A stretch of 64,000 bases of DNA from Hydractinia symbiolongicarpus (lineage: Eukaryota > Cnidaria > Hydrozoa > Anthoathecata > Hydractiniidae). Where the stretch lies: NCBI RefSeq assembly GCF_029227915.1, contig NC_079875.1, positions 31,067,501 to 31,131,500 on the forward strand, written 5' to 3'. Both the position numbers and the translations under genes were made by a program. Below are positions 1 to 11,782 of the stretch, one piece after another (within the stretch, counting starts at the first letter, position 1; the number at the start of each line of letters is the position of its first letter). The notes under the pieces were generated by a model, which worked only from the letters and a program-made list of their open reading frames with translations, was not told the DNA's origin and made no database searches.

Positions 1-182
1 AATGAAATATCTGAGGGTATTGCGATCGCAAATGTAGCAAAGTAAGATCTATCGGTCGAGATGTGTTTTAACACAGGACTTTTATGTTTGAAAGGATGAA
101 TAATAGTAACTTTGAACGAAGTATCTTTTTCAATTGCATACCAGACTACCAACACACATGTAAGTATCACGCCAAATATGAT

Positions 183-540
183 AGATAGATAGATGTGCAT
201 ATTTGACATGGCCAGCCTCACAAATATTGAGGGATATGCCCTGTCTATTATTTCCAGGAGGGACCATGGCTTAGATGGAGAGTCATAGGGTATTTAATGC
301 TCATTTTGAGCTACGCAGACCCAATTAGAGCCCGTGTTCTACTAGAAAACTTCCGGCAACATCCAACAACCCACACAGTGTGCAATCTTCCCAATTTCCC
401 TTACATGGCTTCGGTTAACCCGGGGCTATGGTAACATTCACTCCCCCATTTTGAATCGCCGTCAAGAGGAATCGAACCCCCGTCTCTCGCACAGAGTACG
501 AGAGCTATAACCACTAATCTACGGCACCACAACACCGTAA
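183..540 (-). repeat. tRNA-derived SINE
   Basis: Read on the minus strand, the head at about 470-535 resembles a tRNA gene. It has an A-box-like stretch with TAGATTAGTGG, an anticodon-like stem-loop with CTCTCG paired to CGAGAG, and a B-box-like GGTTCGATTCC. About 270 bases of unrelated body follow. The element ends at 183-198 in a short TCTA-type simple repeat. Head, body and simple tail are the usual SINE layout. No clear target-site duplication was found, so the exact ends are approximate. A lone tRNA pseudogene is the alternative. Confidence 0.6.
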
Positions 541-544
541 CCTT

Positions 545-2050
545 GCTGATGTATGTATGAGATGTTCATGTTGTATTTGGATTGCAAGAACTTCAAGTGA
601 AGGGAATCAAGATGGATTTATCTCCATTTTCTCCACACCAACGGTGCTTGATTCCTCCAAAAACAAAAACCTTGCCACAGAAACAAAAAGAACTTACTGT
701 AAGAGCAACCTGTCTGAAAAGCCTTTCCCATATTTGCCTACCAACAAGACTGCATCAATAACTCTGGGTAATACGTGCTACACCATTTCTATTTTTGCAA
801 GCATTAAGTGTTACTCCTACTCAGTTACAATGTGCATCTGAGTCCTCTGATGTTCCTTTTCTCTCCAAGTAGGTTTTAGTGTCATATATCGTGAAGTTTA
901 AGTAATAAGTATTTTCTTTTCAAAAACAGAAAACAATTGTGTCAATTTAGAAACTAAATTATTTTTTACCTCTTATTTTTACAAAACAAAAATAAAGAGT
1001 TCAGCTCACTCTTCTCTGGTAACTTAAAAGTTTGCAAGAGGGCTTGCTTTACGACCCCGCTTATTACCCCAGTTCAGTAAGGTGCCCAAGTTCAATAACT
1101 TGCCATGCAGGCATGACAACCCTGGTGTCCTTAGTCAAAATATTTACAGTCTGCTCCTGTCATGACAACCTCCTGTGTAAGGCTGAGTGTTGGGGCCCTG
1201 TAACACATGTGAAAAGCTACCTCCTGTGCGCTAGAGTCACAAGTTCTGGCGCAACGGAGTTTTATTGAATTCTTTTTTATATTACATATTTTTGAGATAT
1301 ACGTTTTTTCTATTTGTGTTTGTTTTGTAACCAGTCCGTTTATGTTGTTAGCTCTGTCTTCTGTCGAATCGTTTGTGATTGAAGGATTGTTTTTTCTCTT
1401 CAGGATTTTCTAAGAGAATAGTTATAGGTCCAAGTTGGGCAGTACTGATGCTTGTAATAAGCAAGAAAGTGTATTCATCATCTTCTGGGAGCCTAATCGC
1501 AATTTTATTTACATCCACTGTCCGTAAAGACAAGATACTTCAGTGCAGCCTACTGTATTGTAAACCTTTTTATTTCACGCATACATATCATTACTGTTAC
1601 TATTACCTATTATTACCTATTATTACCTAATTACCTATTCAGGTTCTAATGATACTGTTATCAATGAGGGTCCTATGAAAAGTGTCTAGTACATTCATGG
1701 TATTCTGGGTTGCCTTTGCTGGGTTCTAAGTCTGCCTTTATAAGGGGTGGTTTTTTGGTCAGCGCAAGCATTACGATACGATTTTTTAAGTGTCCATGTC
1801 TAAGGACGGGAAGCTTTTTTGTTTCCAGTTTTGCTGCTTTTCAGTCTTAGTCACAACCTTTCTAAGGGCTGGGTGCCAAGTCTACCTTTCTTAGCCCTGG
1901 GCTCTGTGTCAGTAGGTATAAGCAACAACAATATGATTTGTCGTTGTCTACTCTTCTTTTTCCAACGTTTAACGAAAGTTATTGGTTTTGGCGGCTGGTC
2001 TCAATGAATGTGGCTGGTGTCTTGCAGGAGGCAGGGGATGCTTACTTAAA
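545..2050. other. Intergenic stretch, mostly unassigned
   Basis: No gene could be recognised. A GC-richer block of about 250 bases at 1020-1270 stands out from the AT-rich surroundings and may be an old repeat. On the minus strand 1348-1533 is open and reads like a coding exon (acidic, Ile/Leu-rich, with a possible acceptor near 1520), but it matches no family I know. The short TTACCTA runs at 1600-1640 are simple sequence. Confidence 0.3.
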
Positions 2051-2056
2051 AAGTGT

Positions 2057-5000
2057 TTAAAAAGTAAACGCTTTTCGAATGCTCTTGATATATTGCTGAA
2101 ATGGTTGTATGTTGCCCCTCAATAGCTGCTTACTATCTGAAAATATAGTTATTATTTAAAAAAGTATTATACTAACTCAGATAAACGCTGCTTGAGGTTA
2201 TTTAAAGGTGGGACTTATTTGTTAGAAATAATTTAATCGGAAAGAAAGTTTTAAGAAACTACCTGTCTCAATATCTATTAAGTTTTTTCCAACATTTGTA
2301 ACACTAAGCAATGCCAATGGTGATTGGTACACTTCCTTGTTCATCTGGGCGGAGTGGCCCATGTGCTTGTAAAACAGCTCTCTATCAGTCTCTGCAATAT
2401 CCAAACTAGCGTAAATGGTGCTGACTCTATGGCGATTGTTGGTCCAATTTATAAGCTCTGGTTTTTTCAATGCTGTTACTTTAGAACATACACCTTTGAG
2501 AGCATGCCACCCAGAAAATTGTACGTCTGAGAGCTGTGTACTTGCAAATAAAAAATCATTATCCTTAGCAACTCCAGCACTTTTTCTAAAATTGACTCTG
2601 GAGAGATGCTGCATGGCTTTAACTGTGTCATTTGGAACTATCATTGACACAATGTGTTTATTTCCTTTTCCAGCTAAATAGGCAATTTTTAATGATTTGA
2701 CAAGCATTCGGTCCGATAGAGTTAACGTTTGTAGCCTTTGTTGATCAATCCATCCATCCTTTTCTGCTTCATCCCACTCACTGAGTAAAAGACGACCTAC
2801 CTCTCCTCCCTGTCTTGCATTTAGAAGAGTCAGACGTACCATGGTGACATTACGAAGTTCTATAAAGGTTGATGGTGTCATCAGAGTGTACTCATTTGTT
2901 AAATGTTTGATGCGGTTTGACGTGAAAGCATGGAGTTTCTTTATATCTTCTTCTAGTGGTAACTGGCATGGTTTTCTTGTCTTCCTCAGCTTTTCGTTCT
3001 CCAATAAATATTGCGCACTAGTGAGAAATGTATCCTCGCTCGACTTAACTGATTTTAAAAATGAATCAATCTCATTTGATAGATTCTCTTTCTTCTCAAT
3101 AAAAAAGCGGTCACGTAGCCTTTTACAAGATTTAATTATAAGATAATAGGCTTTATGCCTAAGACCAGCCTTCATCTTTCCAGTCTCACGTTGAGTTATC
3201 ATCTCCACCACATCACACAAATGGTGAAAGTTCTCGCGGCAAAATAAATCGATAACGTTACCATTAGTGCCCATAAAGCCTGCAAACGATATTGCAGCCT
3301 TATACATTTGGGCTAACAGCCCCATTTCACTTCTAGCAGTTTTTCTTACAGTCGCAATTTTGCTTTTCTTGTGTCCTTTCGTACAATCCCTCCCAATTCG
3401 TCATCCCTGACCTTGCCCAAAACGTCAATTATAAATTCATCGCTTAACCTTGTTGATGTTAATAGGCAGTCTTCAAGCAACGGTATCGGCACAGCAGTAG
3501 AGTCGAACTTCTTAGAGCAACGGTGTTTGTGGGTCGAGAAAAATCGTTTTGATATAAAAGCAGAACAAATACTACATCTAACCAATTTTTGATGCTTTCT
3601 TCTTTTTTTCTCACCCTGATATATCGGATTTTTTTTAACAGCTTCTTTTTCATTAAATTCTTTGATCCCCAATCTTTTCATCTGCTGAAAAGCATTCACA
3701 CGCTCTCTTTTTTTCAGCATTAGTGTTTTTTTTTACTACCTCTAGTTCTTTATGGCAATTTTTAATGTGATCAGTAAGTTTGGAGCACATCTTCTTACAA
3801 AAAACACAAAAACGGTAAGGTTTCTTATATGGAACCTAAAATATAAAAGGGTTATGGTTTTAAGGGTAAAATAATTTAACAATAATTTGGATAAAAAACT
3901 GAAATTTGTTTATTTTGCTATATTTTACTATCATTTTACTGCTGAAATTTCAGCAGAGAACAGGTATGATTTTCAAAACGGTTTCAATGATAAGCCAACC
4001 TCATTTTGTTATGTGTTAAGATAAAAACTTATCTAAAGCGTGTTTTGTGTTAATTTAATAAACAATTCATCGCAGGGGAATTTTAGACTAAAGCGAAAAG
4101 AGAGAGAAAATAAAATAGAATAATAAAAAAACGAATTTTTCGGAAATCTTACTTTTTTTGCTCCCTTTGAATTTTTTTTTAATTTTTGTTTTTTTTCCTA
4201 AGTAAAAATATGATTATTTATCAAAATAAAACAAAAAAAATTCCATTTATAAATAAATTTTCCGCAATTTCTTGTATTTAAAGAAAGGGTTTTTTAAAAA
4301 ACACTCTTGATACAAAAAATTCCTTAAAACTTAAGTAGCAGAGGTATATTGGGGAATACTTTGTTTAATTTTGTACAACAATTAAAAACACAAACAACAG
4401 AGGTTTACGCTGTAAGAAAGAAAATGTAAACAACAAAAATATAAGACTGTTAGTGTCTGAAGTGTCATAAGCATGCTGTTAATCCGCTGTCCGATATAGT
4501 ATATATTTTTCATTCCTTAGGTTCTTTATTATTATTCCGACTTTTACAAAGTCTGCATCTTACGGAAGTTTTTTAACCTGAAGGTACTCAGTTTTGATAC
4601 GTTATATACATTAATTTCTTTCCGAATTAAAATGCCCCAAAGACTTAGATTCAAAAGTTACAAAATTCTAACCATTTCTTCTTCTTTTTTATCTTCATTT
4701 TTCTTTTTCTCATTTTTCATTTCTTTAAATTCATTTGTTTTTTTCCATTCTATTCCTGTACCTTCTTTTGTTTCTGCTATACTTTCCTTCATTCTCTTTT
4801 CTCCGTCTTTCTCTTTTCCATTTGGTTTTTCCAAAACTTTCCTGTTTTCATTACTTTTACTTTGTTCTGTTTCTTTTCTACTTTTCCCATTTTTTCTTCT
4901 GGGATCGTCCTTTTTGTCTTTCCCAATTTCTTTTTTTCTTTGTTCCTTTCCCTAAAACAAAAGCAGTATTTTCTGAATTTATTAAGGAACTTTAATAATT

Positions 5001-8000
5001 CCAAAAATGGCTTCAAATTACAATAAAGAAGATTTGAATAATTTAAGCATTAACTTTATATTGGACACCACAAAAACTATAAGTATCAGCTATAAAGAGG
5101 TGTCTGCTATGTATAAGCTCTTATCAAATTGGCTTATACTTCTCTAAAAACTTGCTTTTGGGTGTTTAGGTACAGTATAATTGACTGCAGAATATTTCCA
5201 TTGGCTGGTTTGGGGATAAGGAGCATAGTAATTGCGTAGGCTATTTTTTTTATAAAATTCACACATTTGGACTTAATTTCTTAGGCTATTTGGTTAACTA
5301 CAAACTTTTCAGCGCTGTCTGTCTGGTCTATGTGTGTACAAAAGTAGCGACTTTGCAGCCTGCCTACTGCAGTGCATTGACTGTTTGACACTTTTGTCCA
5401 TATTTGGAAAATGAGGAAAAAACTGTCTTTCTCTCAATATTTTTGTCCAAGATTGTGGGTGGTAATGTAATTTGAGAATTTGATTAAGAACTGCATGCGA
5501 CATAAATGTTCTGTTGTGGGAAAGAAAAGTTTTTATTGTCAAGATGTCAAAAGGATGACAGTTGAATGGAATTAACATCAATAAAAAAATTACCTTTATG
5601 CACTTTTCTGAATGCAGCTGATACATCAACTTGGTAATAAATGGTCGCTTACATCCACAAATGAACGGCCCTGCAATTTTCTAGTGAAAGTTAAAATAAA
5701 AGGGAATAACACTAACTTGTTTCAATTAAAAATTCTAATGTTTTTTTGTTTTTATCATAAATTAAAAAAGCTGAACCAATATTTCCATGATTTAAAACCA
5801 AAAAACAACAATAAGAGATGGTCAGTAGTTTAACCTACTAAAATTAAGGTGGAAGAAATGTTTCACTTACCGGTGCAACAAGTTCCATACTTGGCAAGTG
5901 AATATTGTAAATAGTTTCATTATCAGAGTTAGAGTCATCTATGTCACTAAAGTATAAATCTTGAGGCTAAAAAAAGACTTTTAGAATGCAATCTACTAAA
6001 AATATTTTAGTTATTATATTCAAGCCTAAACGTATAACACATAGTTTCTTTAATGATTGTGTAATCTCTGGATAGGATCCCTTTTCAGAACTTTTTTTCT
6101 CAAAAGTTATGTATGGTAGTTTGATACCACCACAAGGAATTAAGACTTCTCTTCAGGTTTAGAACTAGATTTTGCTGCATATAAAATTATTATTATCAAT
6201 AAAGAAACACACAATTTCATAAAATGAAGTTGTTAATCTTCCTATCCTTTTTCCTACCTACAAGTAAACTCACTTTTTTGGACATATCAGGTGAATAAGT
6301 TTAAATAACGAATCATTTAATTTTGCACTACAACTTTTCAGATGATCTTAAGAATAATGTAAGGTGTTTCCTTTTGGGTAGAGATCTTACACATTTTGTG
6401 AATCCTATAAAGCCTATATTTTATTTCTAAAGAAGGACACATTTTTTTCACTTTTCTGCCAAAGACTAAGAAAATTAAGCTATAGAAGTAAGCGAAAGGG
6501 AAAGAAGAAATTACCATAACATTTCTTGAACCACTAAGTGTGCTGCTAACAAAATTGGGAATCTCATCCTCGCTTGGCCCTTTACTTTCCATACCATTTA
6601 TCTCATTTTCCACACTGGTATCAAGGATAGTTACAGAATGGTCTATCAAGAAGCCAGAATCGTTGGTTATAGATACCTAATTCGGAAATGAAACAAATAC
6701 AACAAGTTGAATTAAAATATTGATGAGCTGCTTTGTTCCTTTTTTTTCATTATTAACTAAATTTTTCATTGGTGAAACCAAATTCTATTTTAGCCAACTG
6801 CCAGATTAAATACAAGTTTAAATTTGTTTAATAAAGGTACCGAAACTTTAGAAGTGACGAAAATCATCCCTTGATGTAAATTAATTAAAAACTGATAAAA
6901 CATAACAAAAAGCAAAACAATACGATAACTAAAATATTAATTAGAAATTAGTTTAATGGTTGAACACTTCTTTGGTCAGTTCTATTGTAAGAAAATAATT
7001 GAATACCTGTGAAGGTAGGTTTATACTTGCAACATCTCCAGCGACAAGTTTACTTTCCTATATAAAAAGGAACACTTGCAAAACCTATGCCTTTCGCATT
7101 ACTTTTGAAAGTCTCAGTAATTTTTTCTTATTGTTACATTGTGGAGTACATTTATTACATTGCATACTTAAATATCTCATGCTGATTAGTGTCTACACAA
7201 GAAAGCTTTTTTGACATGTTTTCAGTTTTGTGATCTTTTAATGTACTTTACCTTGGCAATTTCCAATTGAAAGTCAATACTTTCAGTAAATGGATTTTGG
7301 ATTTTTGAATTCCACATTACCTAGAAATTTAAAAAATGAAGCTCATATGGAGTGTCATTGAATGTTCAATCATTTTCAAGCAGAGGATGCATATGTTACT
7401 TTTTTACAGGGCAAAAATTTATGAAAACAGAGTTTTACAGTCATATTTTAGTGGTGAAATATTTTTTTCGTTTTTATTTATCAAGCTTATAATCATAACC
7501 AAAGTTTTTGTCTTGGATGTATTATTTCCACATGAAACGAATCAGATGTAACTATTAAGCTTTAAAGTTTGTTAAAACTCCTAAATATTTAATATTACAA
7601 AAATAAAGCCGTGTTTTATTCCTAATATTGAAAAAAGTATATAAATTCATAAAAATGTATTTATTGTGAAGCATTTCATACTTCTAGTACATCATCAGGC
7701 AATAAAAACATCTATCAAAACTTATACAGGTAAAAACAATCAAACAAATAATTAAAAATAATGACATCCTGTAGAAATTTACGTTATAACATTTTTAAAA
7801 AGCTTCACAAATTAAATCTTAAATATTTGTATGCTGCCAATCAAAGTGAATAAAATTTGAATTCTATATGAAAAAGAATAAAGCAAACGTTACCACTTTT
7901 GCATTTAAAGACAAATTTTACTGTCTTTTTTAAAATTATTGGTAGGAAGTTAAACTAAAGAAGTTAAACTTACCGTAGCACTACATTCAGCATTAGTTTC

Positions 8001-11000
8001 TTTTTTTTCTTTTTTTTTATCTTCAATGTCCTGTTCACCATTCTCCTTTTTATTTTTAATTTTCATGTTGTTTTCTTCTTCTATTGTTTTCTCTTTGCTT
8101 TCTTTATTATCTCCATTAGCCTCTTCTTTCTCATTTTTTTCTTTAACTTCTTTCTTATCCTCTTGTCTTTTTTTTGTCTCACTTTTTTCTTCAGCTTCTT
8201 TTTTATATTCTTTCTTTGTTTTCTCTTTCTCTTCTTTCTTCTTCTTTGTTTCTGTTTTTATATCTTCATTACCTACTTTCTTATCTTCTTTTCCTTCTTC
8301 TTTCTCGTATTTTATACTTTCCTTCAGTTTTTTTGTTTCTTTTTTTATATTTTCTATTTCATTTTTATCAGCATATTTGTCACTGCCTTTATTCTCTTTT
8401 TGACCTTTTTTTCCCTTTGTTTGTTCCATTTCCTAAACAAGCCATTTTTTACACTTGACTTAGAAGCATAAACTTTTACTATACTTCAACTAATTCTTAA
8501 TTTTAAGAATCACTTAATGGATCAACAAAAACATTTTAGTAGTGAGGTGTTATTTTAGAGTAAATTTGAAAATGAGTGGTATTATTTTAGGAACCACTTT
8601 ACTTTCTTTAAAGTTTGTTGATGGTTTAGAAAGAAAATAATTAGGGCAGTATATAAACAGGTGTGCAAAAGATGTTCCTTAAACAAAGTAAATGTGGACA
8701 GTTTAGGTTAATGCCACCTGGTAAAGATGTAACTAGCCAAATGTTTAAACTATAAATTTGAAAAACACTTATCATTCTTTTTAAGAGCAGGGGAAATCAC
8801 ACAAGAGAAAGTAAAATTAAGAAAGTTCCAGTCATTTATTTTTTTAATTTTTAGGTTGGATACTGGTATTCCACTATCAAATCACCGTTGTCATTCCCTC
8901 ACCCTTAATCAACGAAAAACTAATGGAAAACTTGATTTCATCTCTAAATCAAATTATGCTTATCATGTTAAAATGTTAAAAGATAATTTAAAACATAGAA
9001 CCCATTATTTCAAAATAACTTACAGAAACATCTTTGCTTTTTAAAGGATGACATTTCCATTTCTAAAATGCAATTAACTTAATATGCATAAAATAGAAAG
9101 TGATTTGTCCCTACAAAGGATCCAAATCTGTTACCAAAATTGTTGACTAAGGAATCATTCATAATACACAATTGTTTGCTCTTTTAAAACTTTGGGATTT
9201 AAAAGAAGGAATAAAGCTACACAACATGATAAGGAGGTGTGATATTCATACTCTAATGGAAATATGGCATTCCCATAAAGTTCAAATTTAGAATAATTTA
9301 AATGCACACACCTCTTTACGCCAAGGTAATTGTGCACGATCCTCACCATAGTCATATCTATATAAAATATAGTAAAATAAAGAATAATTTGTTTTAAGCT
9401 GTGAAACCTTCCTGGTTTGCAATAACACTTAAAACTTCTAAGTGACATTTTTTAAACATAGCATTGACAAAAATTAAAGCATATACCTAACTTCAGTGCC
9501 GGCGGTAATATGACGTGTAGCAAAAAGACAAAGGTGAACACTATTGCCTACAATCACTCTGCGCATTTTGGAATTGGCCAATCGTGATGGAGAATCGTTG
9601 ACAAGTTTACCAATGCCATCCACATTAGTTGCATCAATACTAAAAAAGTAAAAAACAAAATATCATAGTTATACATTTCTGTGTGTGCAATAAAACATTA
9701 CTAATGTTGCTGTTCATTAGTATAACAATTAAAATTGCTTTATGTGAGTCGTATTGAGAATATGAGTAGATACATTTTTATAATTTTTTCCTTACACCGT
9801 TGTGTAGTGTTGTTGATTTTTTAACAAAAAAAGATTTTATGAATATCTTCCTTTCTAAGTAAAAAATGGTCTTTTTTCAACTTTGGACTGCTTCTTTATC
9901 TTTGTTTATGCCAAAAACTTCATATTTGTGCAGTTTTTTGTTTGCCATAGGAAATAGATATTTTTAAAAGTTTTTCTTAAACATAACAAAAGACTTTATT
10001 AACTTCTAGACTTGTTACATATAAAATTAATGAGCAGCTGTTATCCATTAAAACTTGGCAACACAAAAACTATCTATAAGCAGGCAGCACATTAGAAATA
10101 AAAGTGGGATATTATTATATTGTTTTGCAATTAAAAACAATAATAAATAACATATTCAATTAACTTACCACTTTTTTTTCCAAAAATATCAACAACGTCA
10201 AAATAAATGTAACTTCCTATATTTTCGTTTTCATACTTTCTTTGCAAAGTAAGAACATCACATTGACTAATCCAATTTCCTAAAAATATTCTAACAAATT
10301 GTAAAGTTAATTCGATAAACTCCTTTTTGCAGCATCAATCAGAAATTTCTTTGTAGCATAAAGAAAATGATCTTATTTTTGCATAAGTTATTCATAACTT
10401 ATTAACCAAATCCTTATTTCAAGTGGTTTGTTTTTAAATCTTTTTTAAAGTCAATCTCAATCAATTAAAAAATTTTGATTTAGAAACCCACCATGTTTAA
10501 CCATACACATTTAAAATGCTAACCTCTGTACTCCATCAAGAACTCTCCCATGGAAAAATCTGTTAGAGCAAACACTCCAAAACCTATTGCAAAGTAAAAC
10601 ATGCTTAATTTAACGTTTTAACTATACTTTTTTCTAAAAAACATTTTTTCAGTTTTAAAGCCTGATAGCTTTTATAAAAAAATACATAAAATTCAAGCAA
10701 CTAAAATTTTGGAAAATGGATTGTCATTATGACACATTCTTAGAATTTTGTTTTTCATTGAAACCAAATTAAGCACCTGAGAATTTACAATGCAGACTGT
10801 AAAAAAAATTGAATTTGTGGACTTCTTGATTGTAAAATTAACACAGATCAATGCACTTTAAAAGATATTTAATCTAGGAATGTCCCTTGTCACTAATTTG
10901 CAAAATTCTCAGCACCTGAGAATTTACAATGCAGACTGTAAAAAAAATTGAATTTGTGGACTTCTTGATTGTAAAATTAACACAGATCAATACACTTTGA

Positions 11001-11782
11001 AAGATATTTAACCTAGGAATGTTCTTTGTCACTAATTTGCAAATGTTTTCCCAGGTCTAATGCAAACATATCGTGATTTGTATAAGTTTTTCACACAGAA
11101 TTATTAAGACTTAAATCGCTTAATAATTGCTTAAATCGTTTAATAATGTAACTTAAACTTCCTACCTATCTCCTCATTGATCTTTAGAACTTGAAATTTG
11201 GAAAGATCATCGCCTTTGCAAAGAAGATTACTGAGGCTGGGTTTATTTCTTCCCTTGTCTGTGAAAAAAAATATAAATTCATTTAAGATCGTATAAAAAC
11301 ATTTTTGTCAACTTAATCCACACAGCTTCATTTCCAGTTTTAGTACATTCCAGTTCTTCCAATGTAACCTCAGGTATAACAAGACAATTTGATTATATAT
11401 ATTGTTTTGTGCTAGGAAAATAAGTGGGTTTATATTTTTGCAGGTGGTCTCTTGATTGATTTTGTTTTTTAATTAGTCCTTCTAAAGTTTTTCTTGTTTC
11501 CACTTGCCTATGACATTTGTCTTTTACCAAATTTGTCTGTAAATGTTATCACAAGTTATAATAATAATTTACCAAATCCTAGACAACTAAATGTCAGGTA
11601 AGCTATAATGTTTTTTCTTTGTTCTTTTAGAGCAAAATACAAAAATATTTTGCATTAGCATCAAAAGAAAAAAAAGCATTGCTGTTCGAGTAGTAAAATC
11701 TGAAGTCAATTCAATTACCGTATAAATGTAAATATTTACCTCTCAGTTTTCTATCCATTACCTCCTTTATAATTGTTGTCAT
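2057..11782 (-). CDS. SET domain / zinc finger / tyrosine-recombinase-like fusion protein, 16 exons
   Basis: Exons, in transcript order: 11782-11740, 11258-11166, 10583-10524, 10279-10169, 9639-9487, 9357-9312, 9062-9024, 8432-7974, 7320-7252, 7057-7007, 6676-6515, 5966-5871, 5680-5594, 4951-4673, 3835-2263, 2136-2057. All have GT-AG borders and compatible phases; from exon 6 to exon 14 every junction is phase 0. They total 3,401 bases, about 1,133 codons once one base missing from an A run in exon 4 is allowed for. Order of domains: SET (about residues 41-168), Lys/Glu-rich linker (183-335), acidic linkers, finger CGCKRPF (exon 13), second Lys/Glu-rich block (491-583), C2H2-like fingers, then a recombinase fold. 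Start is the ATG at 11782, which opens the phase-1 first exon. Exon 15 has two compensating frame breaks. Function is inferred: a chromatin-modifying, DNA-binding protein, either an active element's recombinase or a domesticated one. No transcript is available. Confidence 0.7.
2263..3835 (-). other. Zinc-finger plus tyrosine-recombinase-like exon (exon 15)
   Basis: The exon opens with a C2H2-like finger (FCVFCKKM followed by DHIKNCH). Next comes a second Cys/His cluster, CSICSAF with STHKHRC, at about 3530-3590. Then follows a helical region and a recombinase-like core in 2222-3325. Candidate catalytic residues of that core, numbered from the Met at 3325, are Arg171 (NARQGGE), Arg298 (NNRHRVST), His324 (YKHMGHS) and Tyr333 (NKEVYQ). 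This is the Arg-Arg-His-Tyr order of tyrosine recombinases; the His of the HxxR box is Thr. The finger segment 3346-3720 lies in a different frame from both flanks. The shifts are near an A9 run at 3726-3734 and near 3350. They cancel, so the exon length still fits its splice phases. Confidence 0.65.
4673..4951 (-). other. Lys/Glu-rich cassette exon (exon 14)
   Basis: On the minus strand this is an acceptor (TTTTAG) followed by 93 open codons, mostly Lys and Glu, and a GT donor after ATG. It is phase 0 on both sides, so it can be included or skipped without changing frame. A second possible donor lies inside (GAAG/GTACAG). The composition resembles exon 8 (7974-8432). On the plus strand the block appears as a 300-base polypyrimidine tract. 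Inclusion in the mature message is inferred. Confidence 0.45.
9312..11258 (-). other. SET methyltransferase domain (exons 2-6 of the fusion gene)
   Basis: The joined exons give the SET landmarks in order: GFGVFA followed by FLMEYRG, then YIYFD, then CIDATN, IGKLVNDS, a C-terminal RHITAGTEV, and finally RYDYGED with LPWRK after it. The order and spacing resemble the KMT5A (PR-Set7) group of histone lysine methyltransferases. The family uses this domain to transfer methyl from S-adenosylmethionine to lysine. In the conserved Asn-His-Ser segment the His is Asp here (VNDS), which may weaken cofactor binding. The CIDAT join requires one more A than the eight in the run at about 10172-10179. The assignment as a SET domain is firm; the substrate is unknown. 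Confidence 0.75.
10772..11045. repeat. Two-copy tandem repeat, unit about 139 bp, in an intron
   Basis: The sequence beginning AGCACCTGAGAATTTACAA at 10772 starts again at 10911 and runs nearly identically for about 135 bases. It lies in the intron between exons 2 and 3 of the SET fusion gene. It is a simple recent tandem duplication with no coding content. Confidence 0.85.

Noticed and set aside
4632-4995. Phe/Ser-rich plus-strand frame resembling a membrane protein
   Set aside because: It is the complement of the Lys/Glu-rich exon at 4673-4951.
5309-5629. 106-residue minus-strand frame beside exon 13
   Set aside because: The supported exon is 5594-5680, ending in a GTAATT donor in the zinc-finger frame; the longer frame is just intron read-through.
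8026-8471. Several hydrophobic plus-strand frames
   Set aside because: They are shadows of the Lys/Glu-rich exon 7974-8432 on the other strand.
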